The notes under the pieces are model-generated. The model searched no databases and was not told the DNA's origin. It saw nothing but the letters and a program-made list of their open reading frames with translations. Below are positions 26,136 to 34,665 of a DNA stretch of 64,000 nt, piece by piece (within the stretch, counting starts at the first letter, position 1; every line of letters begins with the position of its first letter). Source of the stretch: Vibrio tapetis subsp. tapetis (GTDB lineage: Bacteria; Pseudomonadota; Gammaproteobacteria; Enterobacterales; Vibrionaceae); assembly GCF_900233005.1 (NCBI RefSeq), contig NZ_LT960611.1, forward strand, positions 1,922,001-1,986,000. The letters run 5' to 3'. A program made the translations under genes and the position numbers.

Positions 26136-27423
26136 TTTCACGTCGTCAACTATTAGCGGCTATGGCCTCAACACCGGTGGTATCAGTGATGGGCACCGGC
26201 TCTGCACATGCCCTGCCAAATAATGATTATAAAGCGCTGGTTTGTGTGTTTTTATTTGGCGGGAATGATGGCTTTAACATGTTGATACCCAACAATAATG
26301 CACGCTATGATGAATACGCTACGGCGCGTCCAGACATCGCTATCCCCCAAGCGTCATTACTGCCTTTGTCGTTGAATTCGGGGGCAGATCTGACATTGGG
26401 TTTACACCCATCAATGGTAGAAGCTCAAAGCCTTTTTAATAGCGGAAAAATGGTCGCTATTGCAAACAGCGGTGTATTAATTGAACCTTCAACGAAGGCG
26501 GGTTTGCGGGATGGAACGCACGCGATGCCACCATTCTTGTTCTCTCACAATTCACAACAAACAGAATGGCAGCGCGGTTGGTCTGGCAGTAGCACAACGC
26601 TAGGCTGGGCCGGGCGATTAATGGATGTACTGAGTAGCGATACTAACGCCATTAGCCCGACGTTTAGCCTCAATGGATATGCTCAGTTACTAAATGGGAG
26701 CGACCATACTGCCAATCTTATTAATGCATCATCACTCCCTAAAATGAATGCCATCAACAACACTCAGCGCCGAAAGAGCTTTGATCAGGTGATGAACTTA
26801 TCCCCTTTGGCCGCGTTTGGGCGAGAGTTCGATCGTGTAAAGAGTGATTCAATTTCCATACGAGATACACTTGCAACGGCAATTGATTCTATCCCGGAAG
26901 AAGGTCATTTCCCTGATATATCTTTAAGTCATCAGCTACATACCGTCGCGCGATTGATTAAGTCGAGCGATCAGCTAGGCCACCAAAGGCAAGTTTATTT
27001 TGTCGGCTTAGGCGGTTTTGATACACACGCCAATCAATTGGATAAGCATGCGGAATTAATGAGCGCGTTGAGTCAGTCGCTTGCAGCGTTCAATCAGTCA
27101 ATGGAAGCATCAGGCCTGGGTGATAAAGTGACCACCATGACCATGTCTGACTTTGGTAGACGCTTAGCGAGCAATGGCACCGGAACTGATCATGGCTGGG
27201 CAAGTAATCACCTAGTAGTGGCCAGTTATACGGACAGTGGCCATCGTTAATCCTTGATGGCGACAATGATTTTAATAAAGGGCGAATGATTCCGACGACT
27301 TCCGTAGAGCAAATAGGTGCGACAGTCGCAAAATGGATGGGAGTAAAGAGTGGAAGTGCAATGAATTATATCTTTCCAAACTTAGCTAATTTCTCGGTTC
27401 AAGATTTAGGGTTCTTAAAATAA
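26132..27423 (+). pseudogene. DUF1501 family protein, frameshifted near its C-terminus
   Basis: The first frame gives 372 residues with a twin-arginine-type signal (MISRRQLLAAMAS ... SAHA), LFGGNDGFNMLIPN, the GGFDTHANQLDKH motif and TMSDFGRRLASNGTGTDHGW, all typical of DUF1501 (alkaline-phosphatase-like superfamily). It stops at 27250 after a nonsense tail. From about 27222 another frame continues with QLYGQWPSLILDGD, RMIPTTSVEQIGATVAKWMG and ends IFPNLANFSVQDLGFLK, the normal DUF1501 end. Between HLVV and QLYG several expected residues are missing, so a small deletion (length not a multiple of three) near 27218-27224 is likely. Confidence 0.8.
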
Positions 27424-27692
27424 TTGAGATTAAATGTTCATCAGAACCGCGAACTTACTTACAAGACTTTTCTTTTAGCTTTAAACAGACACACACCAAA
27501 TAGTATGGAGATCTGGCGCTATAAAATGCGTAAGGTTCATTCGCTTTTAAATCTCCCCCTCCTCCACTGTTTGTTGCATTGTAATTCAGCGCAATTTCAA
27601 CAGCTGTTCGAAACCATTGCAGTCAATTTCAGTTGATGGCTTTCCTAAGTGGTAGCTAAGAGAAATTAGGGGGTTCCTTGTGATCATGAGCT
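27424..27692. other. Gene-free stretch between DUF1501 and the IS element
   Basis: About 270 bp with an open frame of 70 codons that lacks a ribosome site and resembles nothing known. No terminator was recognised. The IS21-family element interrupts this spacer. Confidence 0.4.
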
Positions 27693-27698
27693 AGTGAA
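27693..27698. repeat. Target site duplication, left copy (AGTGAA)
   Basis: AGTGAA directly precedes the left end of the IS element and is repeated directly after its right end (30291-30296). A duplication of 4-8 bp is usual for IS21-family insertion. Confidence 0.85.
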
Positions 27699-27748
27699 TG
27701 CGTATTTCGGAGCATTGCGATCACCTATTTCGGCATTATCCGATCACC
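27699..27748 (+). repeat. Left terminal inverted repeat of the IS21-family element
   Basis: 50 bp starting TGCGTATTTCGG and ending ATCCGATCACC; the counterpart on the other strand is at 30242-30290. The two ends share order and most bases of the TTTCGG and CGATC blocks. Confidence 0.85.
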
Positions 27749-27927
27749 TGTTTCGGTTTAAACCGATCGCTCATTCCGCAATAATCCGATCACTTTAGCC
27801 CAAACTCCGAAATGGGCGATCGGAATAGCGAAATCACTGATCGGATACTCCGAAACCCTCCCTTTTTCTCTTTTAAATCAACCAGTCGCTATCCTTGTTA
27901 GTAGTCGTATACAACTAGGAAGTGATG

Positions 27928-29461
27928 ATGCCAAAAAAGAGAACACCAATGACAAAAATCAAAGAGGTTTTACGCCTTAAATTCGAGTGCGGATTGTCAC
28001 ACAGAAATATCGCTTCCTGTCTGAAAATTGGTTGTGCGACCGTATCTGAAATCATCAGTCGTTTTAATCAAAGCCAAATAGGTTGGCCGCTCCCTGATAG
28101 TTGTTCAGATACAGAGTTAACCAATGCGCTTTATCACCCAAAAGGAGCGAATAAAGCCAAAGCGATGCCAAACTTCGCTAACTGTTGTACGGAACTAAAA
28201 AGAAAAGGCATGACGAAACTGCTGTTGTGGGAAGAATATTACGAGCAATATCAGGAGCGAGCCTACGCTTATACTCAGTTCTGTGAACATTACATGCGTT
28301 GGTTAAAGAAGCAGAAGCGTAGCATGCGACAGACCCACATCGCAGGTGACAAGCTGTTCATTGATTACTGTGGCCCAACGATCCCAGTCGTTAACCCTGA
28401 CACGGGAGAGATCCGTCATGCCCAGGTTTTTGTTGCCACTCTTGGTGCATCCAATTATACCTACGTGGAAGCAAGTGAGAGTCAAAAACTAGAACACTGG
28501 CTGGAAGCCCATGCCAATGCCTTCGAACACTTCGGCGGGGTTCCAAGGTTGTTAGTCCCTGATAACCTGCGTTCGGCTGTCACTAAACATGACCGCTATG
28601 AACCTCAGCTCAACGATAGTTACCAGAAACTATCTAACCATTACCAGACGGCTGTCATGCCTGCTCGACCATACAAACCTAAAGACAAAGCAAAAGCTGA
28701 AAATGCAGTGCTCATTGTTGAGCGTTGGATAATGATGCGACTACGACACAATACCTTCCACACGTTCAAAGAGTTAAACCTAGCCATCCGTGAGCTAATG
28801 AATGATTTGAACCAAAGGGAAATGAAACAGCTAGGAGCCAGCCGTCAGGCACTGTTCGAGCAGTTAGATAAACCAGCATTGAGACCACTTCCAATCCAAC
28901 GCTACATCTATACCGAAACTAAGCGGGCGAAAGTTGGGCCTGACTACCACATAGAGTACAGAAAACATTACTACTCTGTGCCTCACCTGTTAGTGGGACA
29001 ACATGTTGAACTTGAAGCCACTTCCCGCTTGATACGCATTTATTATCAAGGAAACCCTAGTCTCACAACATCCATGTAGCCCAAAAGAACGAGGGATAAG
29101 CACTTACCCCGAACACATGCCCAGCAACCATCGGTATCAGAAATGGTCTCCTGAACGATTATTGCGCTGGGGAGAACATATTGGCGCTGCAACTCGTGAA
29201 ATGGTGAATGTTCAATTGATGAAAAAGGCACACCCTGAACAAGCTTATCGTAGCTGTCTTGGCTTATTGAACCTGAGTAAAAAATACGGTGATGTTCGTC
29301 TAGAGCAAGCCTGTAAGGATGCGCTTCTAATCAATAAACCCTATCTTAAGTTCGTCAAAAACTTGTTAGTAAACCATCGGGAAGGCCAACTCTCATCAGA
29401 AACTCAAACCACACCCAACATAGAGCACAGCAATGTTCGTGGCCCTGACTTTTACCACTAG
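27928..29461 (+). pseudogene. istA: IS21 transposase IstA, frameshifted
   Basis: Frame one gives about 383 residues: N-terminal helix-turn-helix (CGLSHRNIASCLKIGCATVS), then the DDE integrase core with the first Asp in KLFIDYCGPT, the second in PRLLVPDNLRSAV, and Glu in KAKAENAVLIVERW. It runs off frame after LIRIYYQGNP and stops at 29079. The next frame continues as GNLVSQHP and further to EHMPSNHRYQKWSPERLLRWG and ends at 29461, the usual IstA C-terminus. The break is at a CCC at about 29054-29056 where CC restores the frame, i.e. one inserted C. ATG 27928 is best spaced from AGGA; two in-frame starts precede it. Confidence 0.88.
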
Positions 29462-29470
29462 GAGTACGTA

Positions 29471-30211
29471 ATGAACCAGATAAATGAACAACTAAAAGCA
29501 CTTCGCCTTGGTCATGCAGCACAAGCTTTAGAGCAGCAACGTGAGCAGCTATCCACTTACGCAGAGCTAGCGTTCGAAGAAAGGTTAAGCTTACTTCTAG
29601 AGAGTGAGTTGCTTAACCGAAACCAAACTAAGATCCAAAGGCTCAAGCGACAAGCCAAGCTCAGAGTAGATGCGCAGGCAAGCCAAATTATTTACAAAGA
29701 AGGGCGAGGTCTAATGCGGAGTCAGATGAGTGAACTTCTGACAGGAATCTATCTGCACAAACATCAAAATATCTTGATCACTGGCCCTACAGGAGCAGGA
29801 AAAACCTATATCGCTTGCGCTTTATCGGCTCAGGCTTGCGAGCAGCAACATAGCGTTCGATATTACCGTCTGAGTCGCTTACTGGATGATCTAAGTTCAG
29901 GCCGTCTTGACGGCACATATCAAAAACAGCTACTGGCACTATCGAAAAAAGGCTTACTCGTCCTAGATGACTGGGGAATGGAAAAGCTCACTCAGGATCA
30001 TGCAGGTCATTTACTGGAGTTACTTGAAGACAGATATCAGGTCAGCAGCACGATGATGATAAGCCAACTTCCTGTAAAAGAATGGTACAACATGATAGGT
30101 AACGCCACGGTTGCTGATGCTGTTTTAGACCGATTAATCCATAACAGCCACCGATTAGAACTAGGAGGGGAATCAATGAGAAAACTGGCGCAATCCGATC
30201 AGTTAGAGTAA
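29471..30211 (+). CDS. istB: IS21 helper ATPase IstB
   Basis: A 246-residue AAA+ ATPase of the DnaC/IstB group that remodels target DNA for IstA. Walker A is GPTGAGKTYIA (about residues 105-112) and Walker B is LLVLDDWGME; sensor residues follow in STMMISQLPVKEWY. TAGGAG precedes the ATG, and the gene begins 9 bp after the end of istA, the standard IS21 arrangement. Intact. Confidence 0.95.
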   Translation: MNQINEQLKALRLGHAAQALEQQREQLSTYAELAFEERLSLLLESELLNRNQTKIQRLKRQAKLRVDAQASQIIYKEGRGLMRSQMSELLTGIYLHKHQNILITGPTGAGKTYIACALSAQACEQQHSVRYYRLSRLLDDLSSGRLDGTYQKQLLALSKKGLLVLDDWGMEKLTQDHAGHLLELLEDRYQVSSTMMISQLPVKEWYNMIGNATVADAVLDRLIHNSHRLELGGESMRKLAQSDQLE

Positions 30212-30241
30212 AACTAGAGGTAGAGAAAAACGGCAGGGTCA

Positions 30242-30290
30242 GGTGATCGGATTAAACCGAAACGCCCGATCGGAATCGCCGAAATACGCA
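30242..30290 (-). repeat. Right terminal inverted repeat of the IS21-family element
   Basis: Read on the minus strand it begins TGCGTATTTCGGCGATTCCG and continues through GTTTCGG to ATCCGATCACC, matching the left end in order. Confidence 0.85.
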
Positions 30291-30296
30291 AGTGAA
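30291..30296. repeat. Target site duplication, right copy (AGTGAA)
   Basis: Second copy of the 6-bp duplication directly after the right end CCGAAATACGCA. Confidence 0.85.
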
Positions 30297-30334
30297 GTAA
30301 TACGAAGTGGGTACATTCACTGATTTGAAGTAAT

Positions 30335-30543
30335 TTATAACTCATTTTTGGCCCAAACCGTGCTAGCTAGATTATCCTTCACAGTCTCATGGCTGTTAGT
30401 TTGACCAAATGTGGCTAATGCTGAAAGCTTGAGCACTGGTGATGACCAATAGAGCTGAATATGGAATTACCTTGGTTAACGACAAGTTTAGTTGCTTTAC
30501 GCTTAAATTCTGCGCTAAAGGTTCTTCTGGCCCGTCTTGTCAT
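30335..30543 (-). pseudogene. Transposase OrfA remnant fused to an unidentified coding remnant
   Basis: From the ATG at 30541-30543 the minus strand reads MTRRARRTFSAEFKRKATKL then VVNQG, the N-terminus of an IS3-family OrfA, and then similarity stops. From about 30465 down to a stop at 30335-30337, another frame reads on without interruption (... SSPVLKLSALATFGQTNSHE then TVKDNLASTVWAKNEL), which looks like the C-terminal tail of some protein. Both are scraps, with no intact gene. They indicate earlier insertion and deletion next to the defence-like operon. Confidence 0.55.
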
Positions 30544-30614
30544 AGTGCCACCTGATATGTACGTGATACATAATAACACCTCTTATCAGGAGGCCATATT
30601 AACCATGCTACTGC

Positions 30615-30643
30615 ATTCTAACTCAAGTTTCTTGGGTTAGAAT
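30615..30643. repeat. 13-bp-arm inverted repeat at the operon's downstream edge
   Basis: ATTCTAACTCAAG and CTTGGGTTAGAAT are complementary except for one G-T pair, with a TTT loop. There is no U-tract after it, so it is more like a recombination or IS end remnant than a terminator. Confidence 0.6.
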
Positions 30644-30651
30644 GAATAAGT

Positions 30652-30682
30652 AAAAAAGCAAATAATCTTCGTTTGCTTTTTA
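30652..30682 (-). terminator. Terminator of the MBL-protease-helicase operon
   Basis: On the minus strand AAAAAGCAAA and TTTGCTTTTTT form a stem around a short loop, with the U-rich arm last. It overlaps the stop codon of the helicase gene and could work in both directions. Confidence 0.75.
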
Positions 30683-33208
30683 TTTTGCTATCCAATTTAA
30701 CTCTTTTCTAATAAGACTATGTTCACTAGTTTGGGACTTAAGCTTACGTATATCTACTTTTAGTTTAGATTCTCCATTAGAGAAAGTTATACAATCCTTA
30801 TGTTTTTTGACTAACTCACTAGCTGCTAATCTTGAAAATCCATAATCTTGCAGCTCAGTCTCTTTTGGATCCATGGTTCCATATTCAAGTAACGGCGCAA
30901 GGTTACAACCTGAAAATGACTCGCCATGTATAGACTTTGTAAGTTGATAGAAATGAGAACAACAGCTTTCAAGAAGAAAAGTCACTTCGCTTTCAATACA
31001 TGTGATTGTCTCGATTATCTTTTGATTCAAATGAGATGAATCACTTGCATTAAAGTCTACCCATCGATACGTTTCTGGATCTCTAACAGTCGTGCCATAC
31101 TTAATTCCATTCGAAATTATTACCGATAGTGGTGAACCCATCAACCAAGAATACACAACATTTATCAGTTGTTTTAACGAAGATTCTTTTGTTCTAATGC
31201 TATAAATCTCATTAATTGTACGAATATAGCTAGAGACATCTTCTCTTGAGTAAGACTTTAATATGTTCTTACGATCTCTGGCAAATTGGTTTGCTTTAGA
31301 TTGTAGATCACTATCAAAATTGTGATTGCTAGAAAAGGCAACTGGGTCAATATCAGATATCGATTTTCTATCTAAATGTTCAATCGAAGAAGTAATTATT
31401 TTATCTCTAATTTTCTTGTCGAAGCCAAGAAGAATACTACCTAGTTCCCCACACTTTGAAAAACTTAGCACTTCAGATAATATAAGCGCACTTAACTCTT
31501 TAATGTGTTTATCAGGTGACTTTGTCTTTCCTTCAATATAATTAAGGATTTTTCTATGCTTAGATAACAATGAAACAATACCATCATCTATTTCGATAGT
31601 TTTACTTTCTCTTGCCCGTTTTTCAACGATATCCCAGTTATTTCCAGACTCTCCGATACAAATTATATTTCCTGATAATTCATTTCTATACCTTCCAGCA
31701 CGTCCTGCTAGGTTCCAAAAATCCAGATTGCATTTTTCCGCATCGTTCAGCGTTCTTTTTGCAAACGGATAGATAAAAACATTCTGTGTTGGTAAATTAA
31801 CGCCTTCTAGCAGAGTTGAAGTACAAAAGATGAACTTGATTTTCTTACGTGCGTATAAATCTTCTATTCGTTTACGAATAAACGTAGGCAAAGATCCATT
31901 GTGCAAAGCAATACCATAGCGCAAATATTTAGCTAGTATGAAGTCTTTGTGAACAAAGTCGGAAATGAACTCAGATTCGTTTATTAGCTCTTCATCATTT
32001 GTTTCAGATAATAGACCGTTTCCAATCATATATTGGATAAATTCGCCACACTTTTTTACACATTCTATTTTACTTGATATAAAAACTAAATTTGAGTGAG
32101 ACGACTCTCCTAAAGAGCTAATTAAATCGAATCCATTCTCATAATTACGCTCAGGTATGAACTTATATACATCTTTCTTAACATTATCAAAATACCTAAA
32201 CTCTCCATCAATCAAGTTTGAAAAGTATAGGTTTTGAGTTACAGGGCTTTCTCTAACAACTAAGCTCTTTGAATTTTCTTTTAAATCAAAGGTATTAAAA
32301 AACATCTCAGGGTTAGAAATTACAGGACTAGAAAAAACCAGTTTGACATTGGGATAAAAATCAAGTGTACGTCTTATCACTTTAAATAGAGTGATCGCGC
32401 GTTTACTTCTTTTATCAGCCAACTTATGAGCTTCGTCGATGAATAACACATCAACATCAACATCAACATTTGAGTAAGAATGTTCAAACAGAAAGCTGTT
32501 GTACCTTTCTTGTGTGAAAATTAATATGTTTTTACTATCCTTTTTGAACCCTGAAACAGCTTTAGTTACATTTACATTATCTATCTTTCTTTCAGATAAT
32601 AGCAGTCTAAAATCTATCAAATACTCTTCTAAGAGTGCTTTTGTCGGCAGAATGAAAACTATGTTCTGTACTGATTCAATTAAATCAATAGCTGTGTTTT
32701 TTAGTAGAAATGACTTACCTAACGACGTTGGACCAGAAAAACTAAAGTGTAGATTACTCATAATCGACTGGTAAATTTTAAACTGTGCATTAGTAAATAT
32801 ATCGTCAGTGCTTCCAATACGCTGACTTTGTTTTCTATAGTTGCTCGAAAGTTCCACACTTATTGGGAGATGTAGGCTATCGTCTACGAACTTAGTCTCC
32901 GCAGAGAACAAGCCGAACTTGTTTAGTACCGATTTTACAACTAGTTGACAGTTAGACTCGTAGTTATACAGTTCATATAATGATGAAACGATTTTTAACG
33001 AAAGGCTTCTATAGTAGCTATCGTCTGAATTCGATAAAAAATCCGAATACTTTAGTAACTTATGATATTCTTGATTGGTTATTGGGTTAGAAGAGTTGCT
33101 GTTAAATCTGTTCTTAGATGTTGTCAAAAATAACTTTTTATAGCTCAGTTCAAACTCATCACTATTTGCTATTCGTTCACAGATATAATCTACGGCATTA
33201 ACACTCAT
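30680..33208 (-). CDS. SF2 (Ski2-like) DEAD/DEAH-box helicase of a putative defence operon
   Basis: An 842-residue helicase. Walker A/motif I is SGPTSLGKS (about 158-166), motif Ia ILPTKALLEE, motif II DEAH at 258-261 (VLFIDEAHKLADKRSKR), motif III-like VFSSPVI, motif V TSTLLEGVNLP and motif VI NLAGRAGRYR. The GVNLP and AGRAGR forms are those of Ski2-like helicases, and the general architecture resembles HamB of the Hachiman system. About 140 residues precede the motor and about 280 follow it without a recognised domain. A hexanucleotide repeat encodes VDVDVDV just before DEAH. Its ATG overlaps the protease stop (ATGA). A+T-rich compared with core genes. Confidence 0.85.
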   Translation of the reverse strand: MSVNAVDYICERIANSDEFELSYKKLFLTTSKNRFNSNSSNPITNQEYHKLLKYSDFLSNSDDSYYRSLSLKIVSSLYELYNYESNCQLVVKSVLNKFGLFSAETKFVDDSLHLPISVELSSNYRKQSQRIGSTDDIFTNAQFKIYQSIMSNLHFSFSGPTSLGKSFLLKNTAIDLIESVQNIVFILPTKALLEEYLIDFRLLLSERKIDNVNVTKAVSGFKKDSKNILIFTQERYNSFLFEHSYSNVDVDVDVLFIDEAHKLADKRSKRAITLFKVIRRTLDFYPNVKLVFSSPVISNPEMFFNTFDLKENSKSLVVRESPVTQNLYFSNLIDGEFRYFDNVKKDVYKFIPERNYENGFDLISSLGESSHSNLVFISSKIECVKKCGEFIQYMIGNGLLSETNDEELINESEFISDFVHKDFILAKYLRYGIALHNGSLPTFIRKRIEDLYARKKIKFIFCTSTLLEGVNLPTQNVFIYPFAKRTLNDAEKCNLDFWNLAGRAGRYRNELSGNIICIGESGNNWDIVEKRARESKTIEIDDGIVSLLSKHRKILNYIEGKTKSPDKHIKELSALILSEVLSFSKCGELGSILLGFDKKIRDKIITSSIEHLDRKSISDIDPVAFSSNHNFDSDLQSKANQFARDRKNILKSYSREDVSSYIRTINEIYSIRTKESSLKQLINVVYSWLMGSPLSVIISNGIKYGTTVRDPETYRWVDFNASDSSHLNQKIIETITCIESEVTFLLESCCSHFYQLTKSIHGESFSGCNLAPLLEYGTMDPKETELQDYGFSRLAASELVKKHKDCITFSNGESKLKVDIRKLKSQTSEHSLIRKELNWIAK

Positions 33209-34665
33209 TTGAGTAATACCTCCATAATCTCGGTTAACTCATTGCTCCTATTTGTAGGTATCACATATAGGCTTACATTCAGTCCTTGACTGATCATATT
33301 GAGTGTCATCTTGTCGATGTTTGATATAGCTTTTTTAACCTGTTCTTTTATTTGCTCTTCTACTGGAACATCATTAGAAGCCAAGGATGACTGTAAATCT
33401 ATACAGTGTATTATAGACAAGTTATCGATAACTTCACTGTGATCACCAAACAATACTTCATACAATAGTTCACATTCCTCGTGACTATATTTCATATCAA
33501 GAAACGCTCGTTCTGAAATCAGTTTTGTGCTTAACGAGTAATGGTTTATGTTGTAAACCATTTGATTTAAGGCAATGTTGAACTTTTCAGTTAAGTCACC
33601 TTCACCACCGAAACTTGAAATGACGAAACTCATCCCATTTTCTGTGTCGTTTAAAAGGTGCATATGATGGTAATTTGAGTCATCAATATAAGTAGAGTAT
33701 ATATGGGGTGCATTCATCATTGACTCTACAATACGACTTGATAGCAGCTTATATACTGGAAGTAGCTCTTTTTTCTCCTCTAGCACTCTTAGTGCCGATA
33801 CGGTGTTCATAGCTTTATTCTTTGGGTTACTACCCAGTATTAGGTCGAACTCATTTGTTAATGATTCAGCTATTGGGTTCAAGTTGAAGTGAGGAAAGCC
33901 TTTTTGGGTAGGGATAAGCACGGACACACAAAGGTTTATGTTGACTTGGATAACGTCAATTTCCTTAAAATGTTCTTTGAAACTTGTGTCGACATAAACC
34001 TTACAACGTTGCTTGGAGAAGATTTTTGATCCAAAAAAATCATGTAGCTCGTTGAAGTTAATATCGAATAGAAGGTCACCAGATAGATCATTACTTTCTT
34101 CGTTCGTTGTGATAACCGAATAAGCTACAGGAATATCAGAAGTGGTTCTATCAATAACAAGTGAACCCGAAACACCATAGTAATCTTCGCTTTTTTCAAC
34201 CAACTCAGGAGTAGAAAAGCTATCAATGTTGAAATAGCATTCATCATCGTTGATTTCAGGGGCACTTAAAAGAAGCCTAGCAGGTTCAGTTTTTTCTGAT
34301 TTATAGCCATACGCTACATAACTGCCAGTGTTTTCTGATACTTTTCCGAGTTTTAAAGGTGTTTGGCTTTTTTCCGTGACCTTAATAATTGAGATATCGT
34401 TATTTGGGAAACCAAATATTTTCTGGGCTGTAAGCTCTAGACCATCTTTTTTGCGCAATTCTACGTCGGTAAAATCAAGCGTCACAGAGCATGATTTGCA
34501 ACAATCTGTAACCCTATTGTTATAAGGCGCACAATCATCAGATTTATGGCACAGTCCATGTTTTGATGCGATGACATACGAACTATCATCAGCGCTTGAC
34601 TTAAAGTGATAACCACTTGACTCAGCGATTGTCGTAACTATTTTTACCGAGGTTTTTCTACTCAT
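33205..34665 (-). CDS. Trypsin-like serine protease with unassigned C-terminal region, putative defence operon
   Basis: A 486-residue protein. The N-terminal half looks like a divergent trypsin fold: H36 in YVIASKHGLC (compare AAHC), D90 in PNNDISIIKV (compare DIALLKL) and S166 in YYGVSGSLVID (compare GDSGGP). A cysteine cluster (C39, C45, C55, C56, C59) follows the His and might bind zinc. The C-terminal half (about 230-486) has no motif I can name; its region around SFVISSFGGEGDL is faintly like nuclease cores of HamA-type proteins but lacks a clear E-x-K. ATG at 34665 with AGGA is preferred over an upstream TTG; it overlaps the MBL gene by 8 bp. Confidence 0.7.
   Translation of the reverse strand: MSRKTSVKIVTTIAESSGYHFKSSADDSSYVIASKHGLCHKSDDCAPYNNRVTDCCKSCSVTLDFTDVELRKKDGLELTAQKIFGFPNNDISIIKVTEKSQTPLKLGKVSENTGSYVAYGYKSEKTEPARLLLSAPEINDDECYFNIDSFSTPELVEKSEDYYGVSGSLVIDRTTSDIPVAYSVITTNEESNDLSGDLLFDINFNELHDFFGSKIFSKQRCKVYVDTSFKEHFKEIDVIQVNINLCVSVLIPTQKGFPHFNLNPIAESLTNEFDLILGSNPKNKAMNTVSALRVLEEKKELLPVYKLLSSRIVESMMNAPHIYSTYIDDSNYHHMHLLNDTENGMSFVISSFGGEGDLTEKFNIALNQMVYNINHYSLSTKLISERAFLDMKYSHEECELLYEVLFGDHSEVIDNLSIIHCIDLQSSLASNDVPVEEQIKEQVKKAISNIDKMTLNMISQGLNVSLYVIPTNRSNELTEIMEVLLK

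Larger units (their letters stand above)
27699..30290 (+). mobile_element. Complete IS21-family insertion sequence (2592 bp)
   Basis: The element begins TGCGTATTTCGG and ends with its complement CCGAAATACGCA, i.e. TG...CA termini. The outer 50 bp at both ends are related over their whole length (TGCGTATTTCGG, CGATC, TTTCGG, ATCCGATCACC appear in the same order). Several further internal copies of the TTTCGG / CCGATC units lie at 27711-27860 and 30236-30290, as in the multiple terminal repeats of IS21 elements. It contains istA (frameshifted) and istB, and is flanked by a 6-bp target duplication. ISfinder comparison would give the name. Confidence 0.93.

Noticed and set aside
27424..27636. 70-codon open frame after the DUF1501 gene
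   Set aside because: No ribosome binding site, unlike any protein I know, and it starts right after the broken gene; likely chance.
27711..27860. Repeated TTTCGG / CCGATC units looked like a CRISPR or iteron array
   Set aside because: Spacing is irregular, units alternate in orientation and match the IS21 terminal repeats at the other end of the element.
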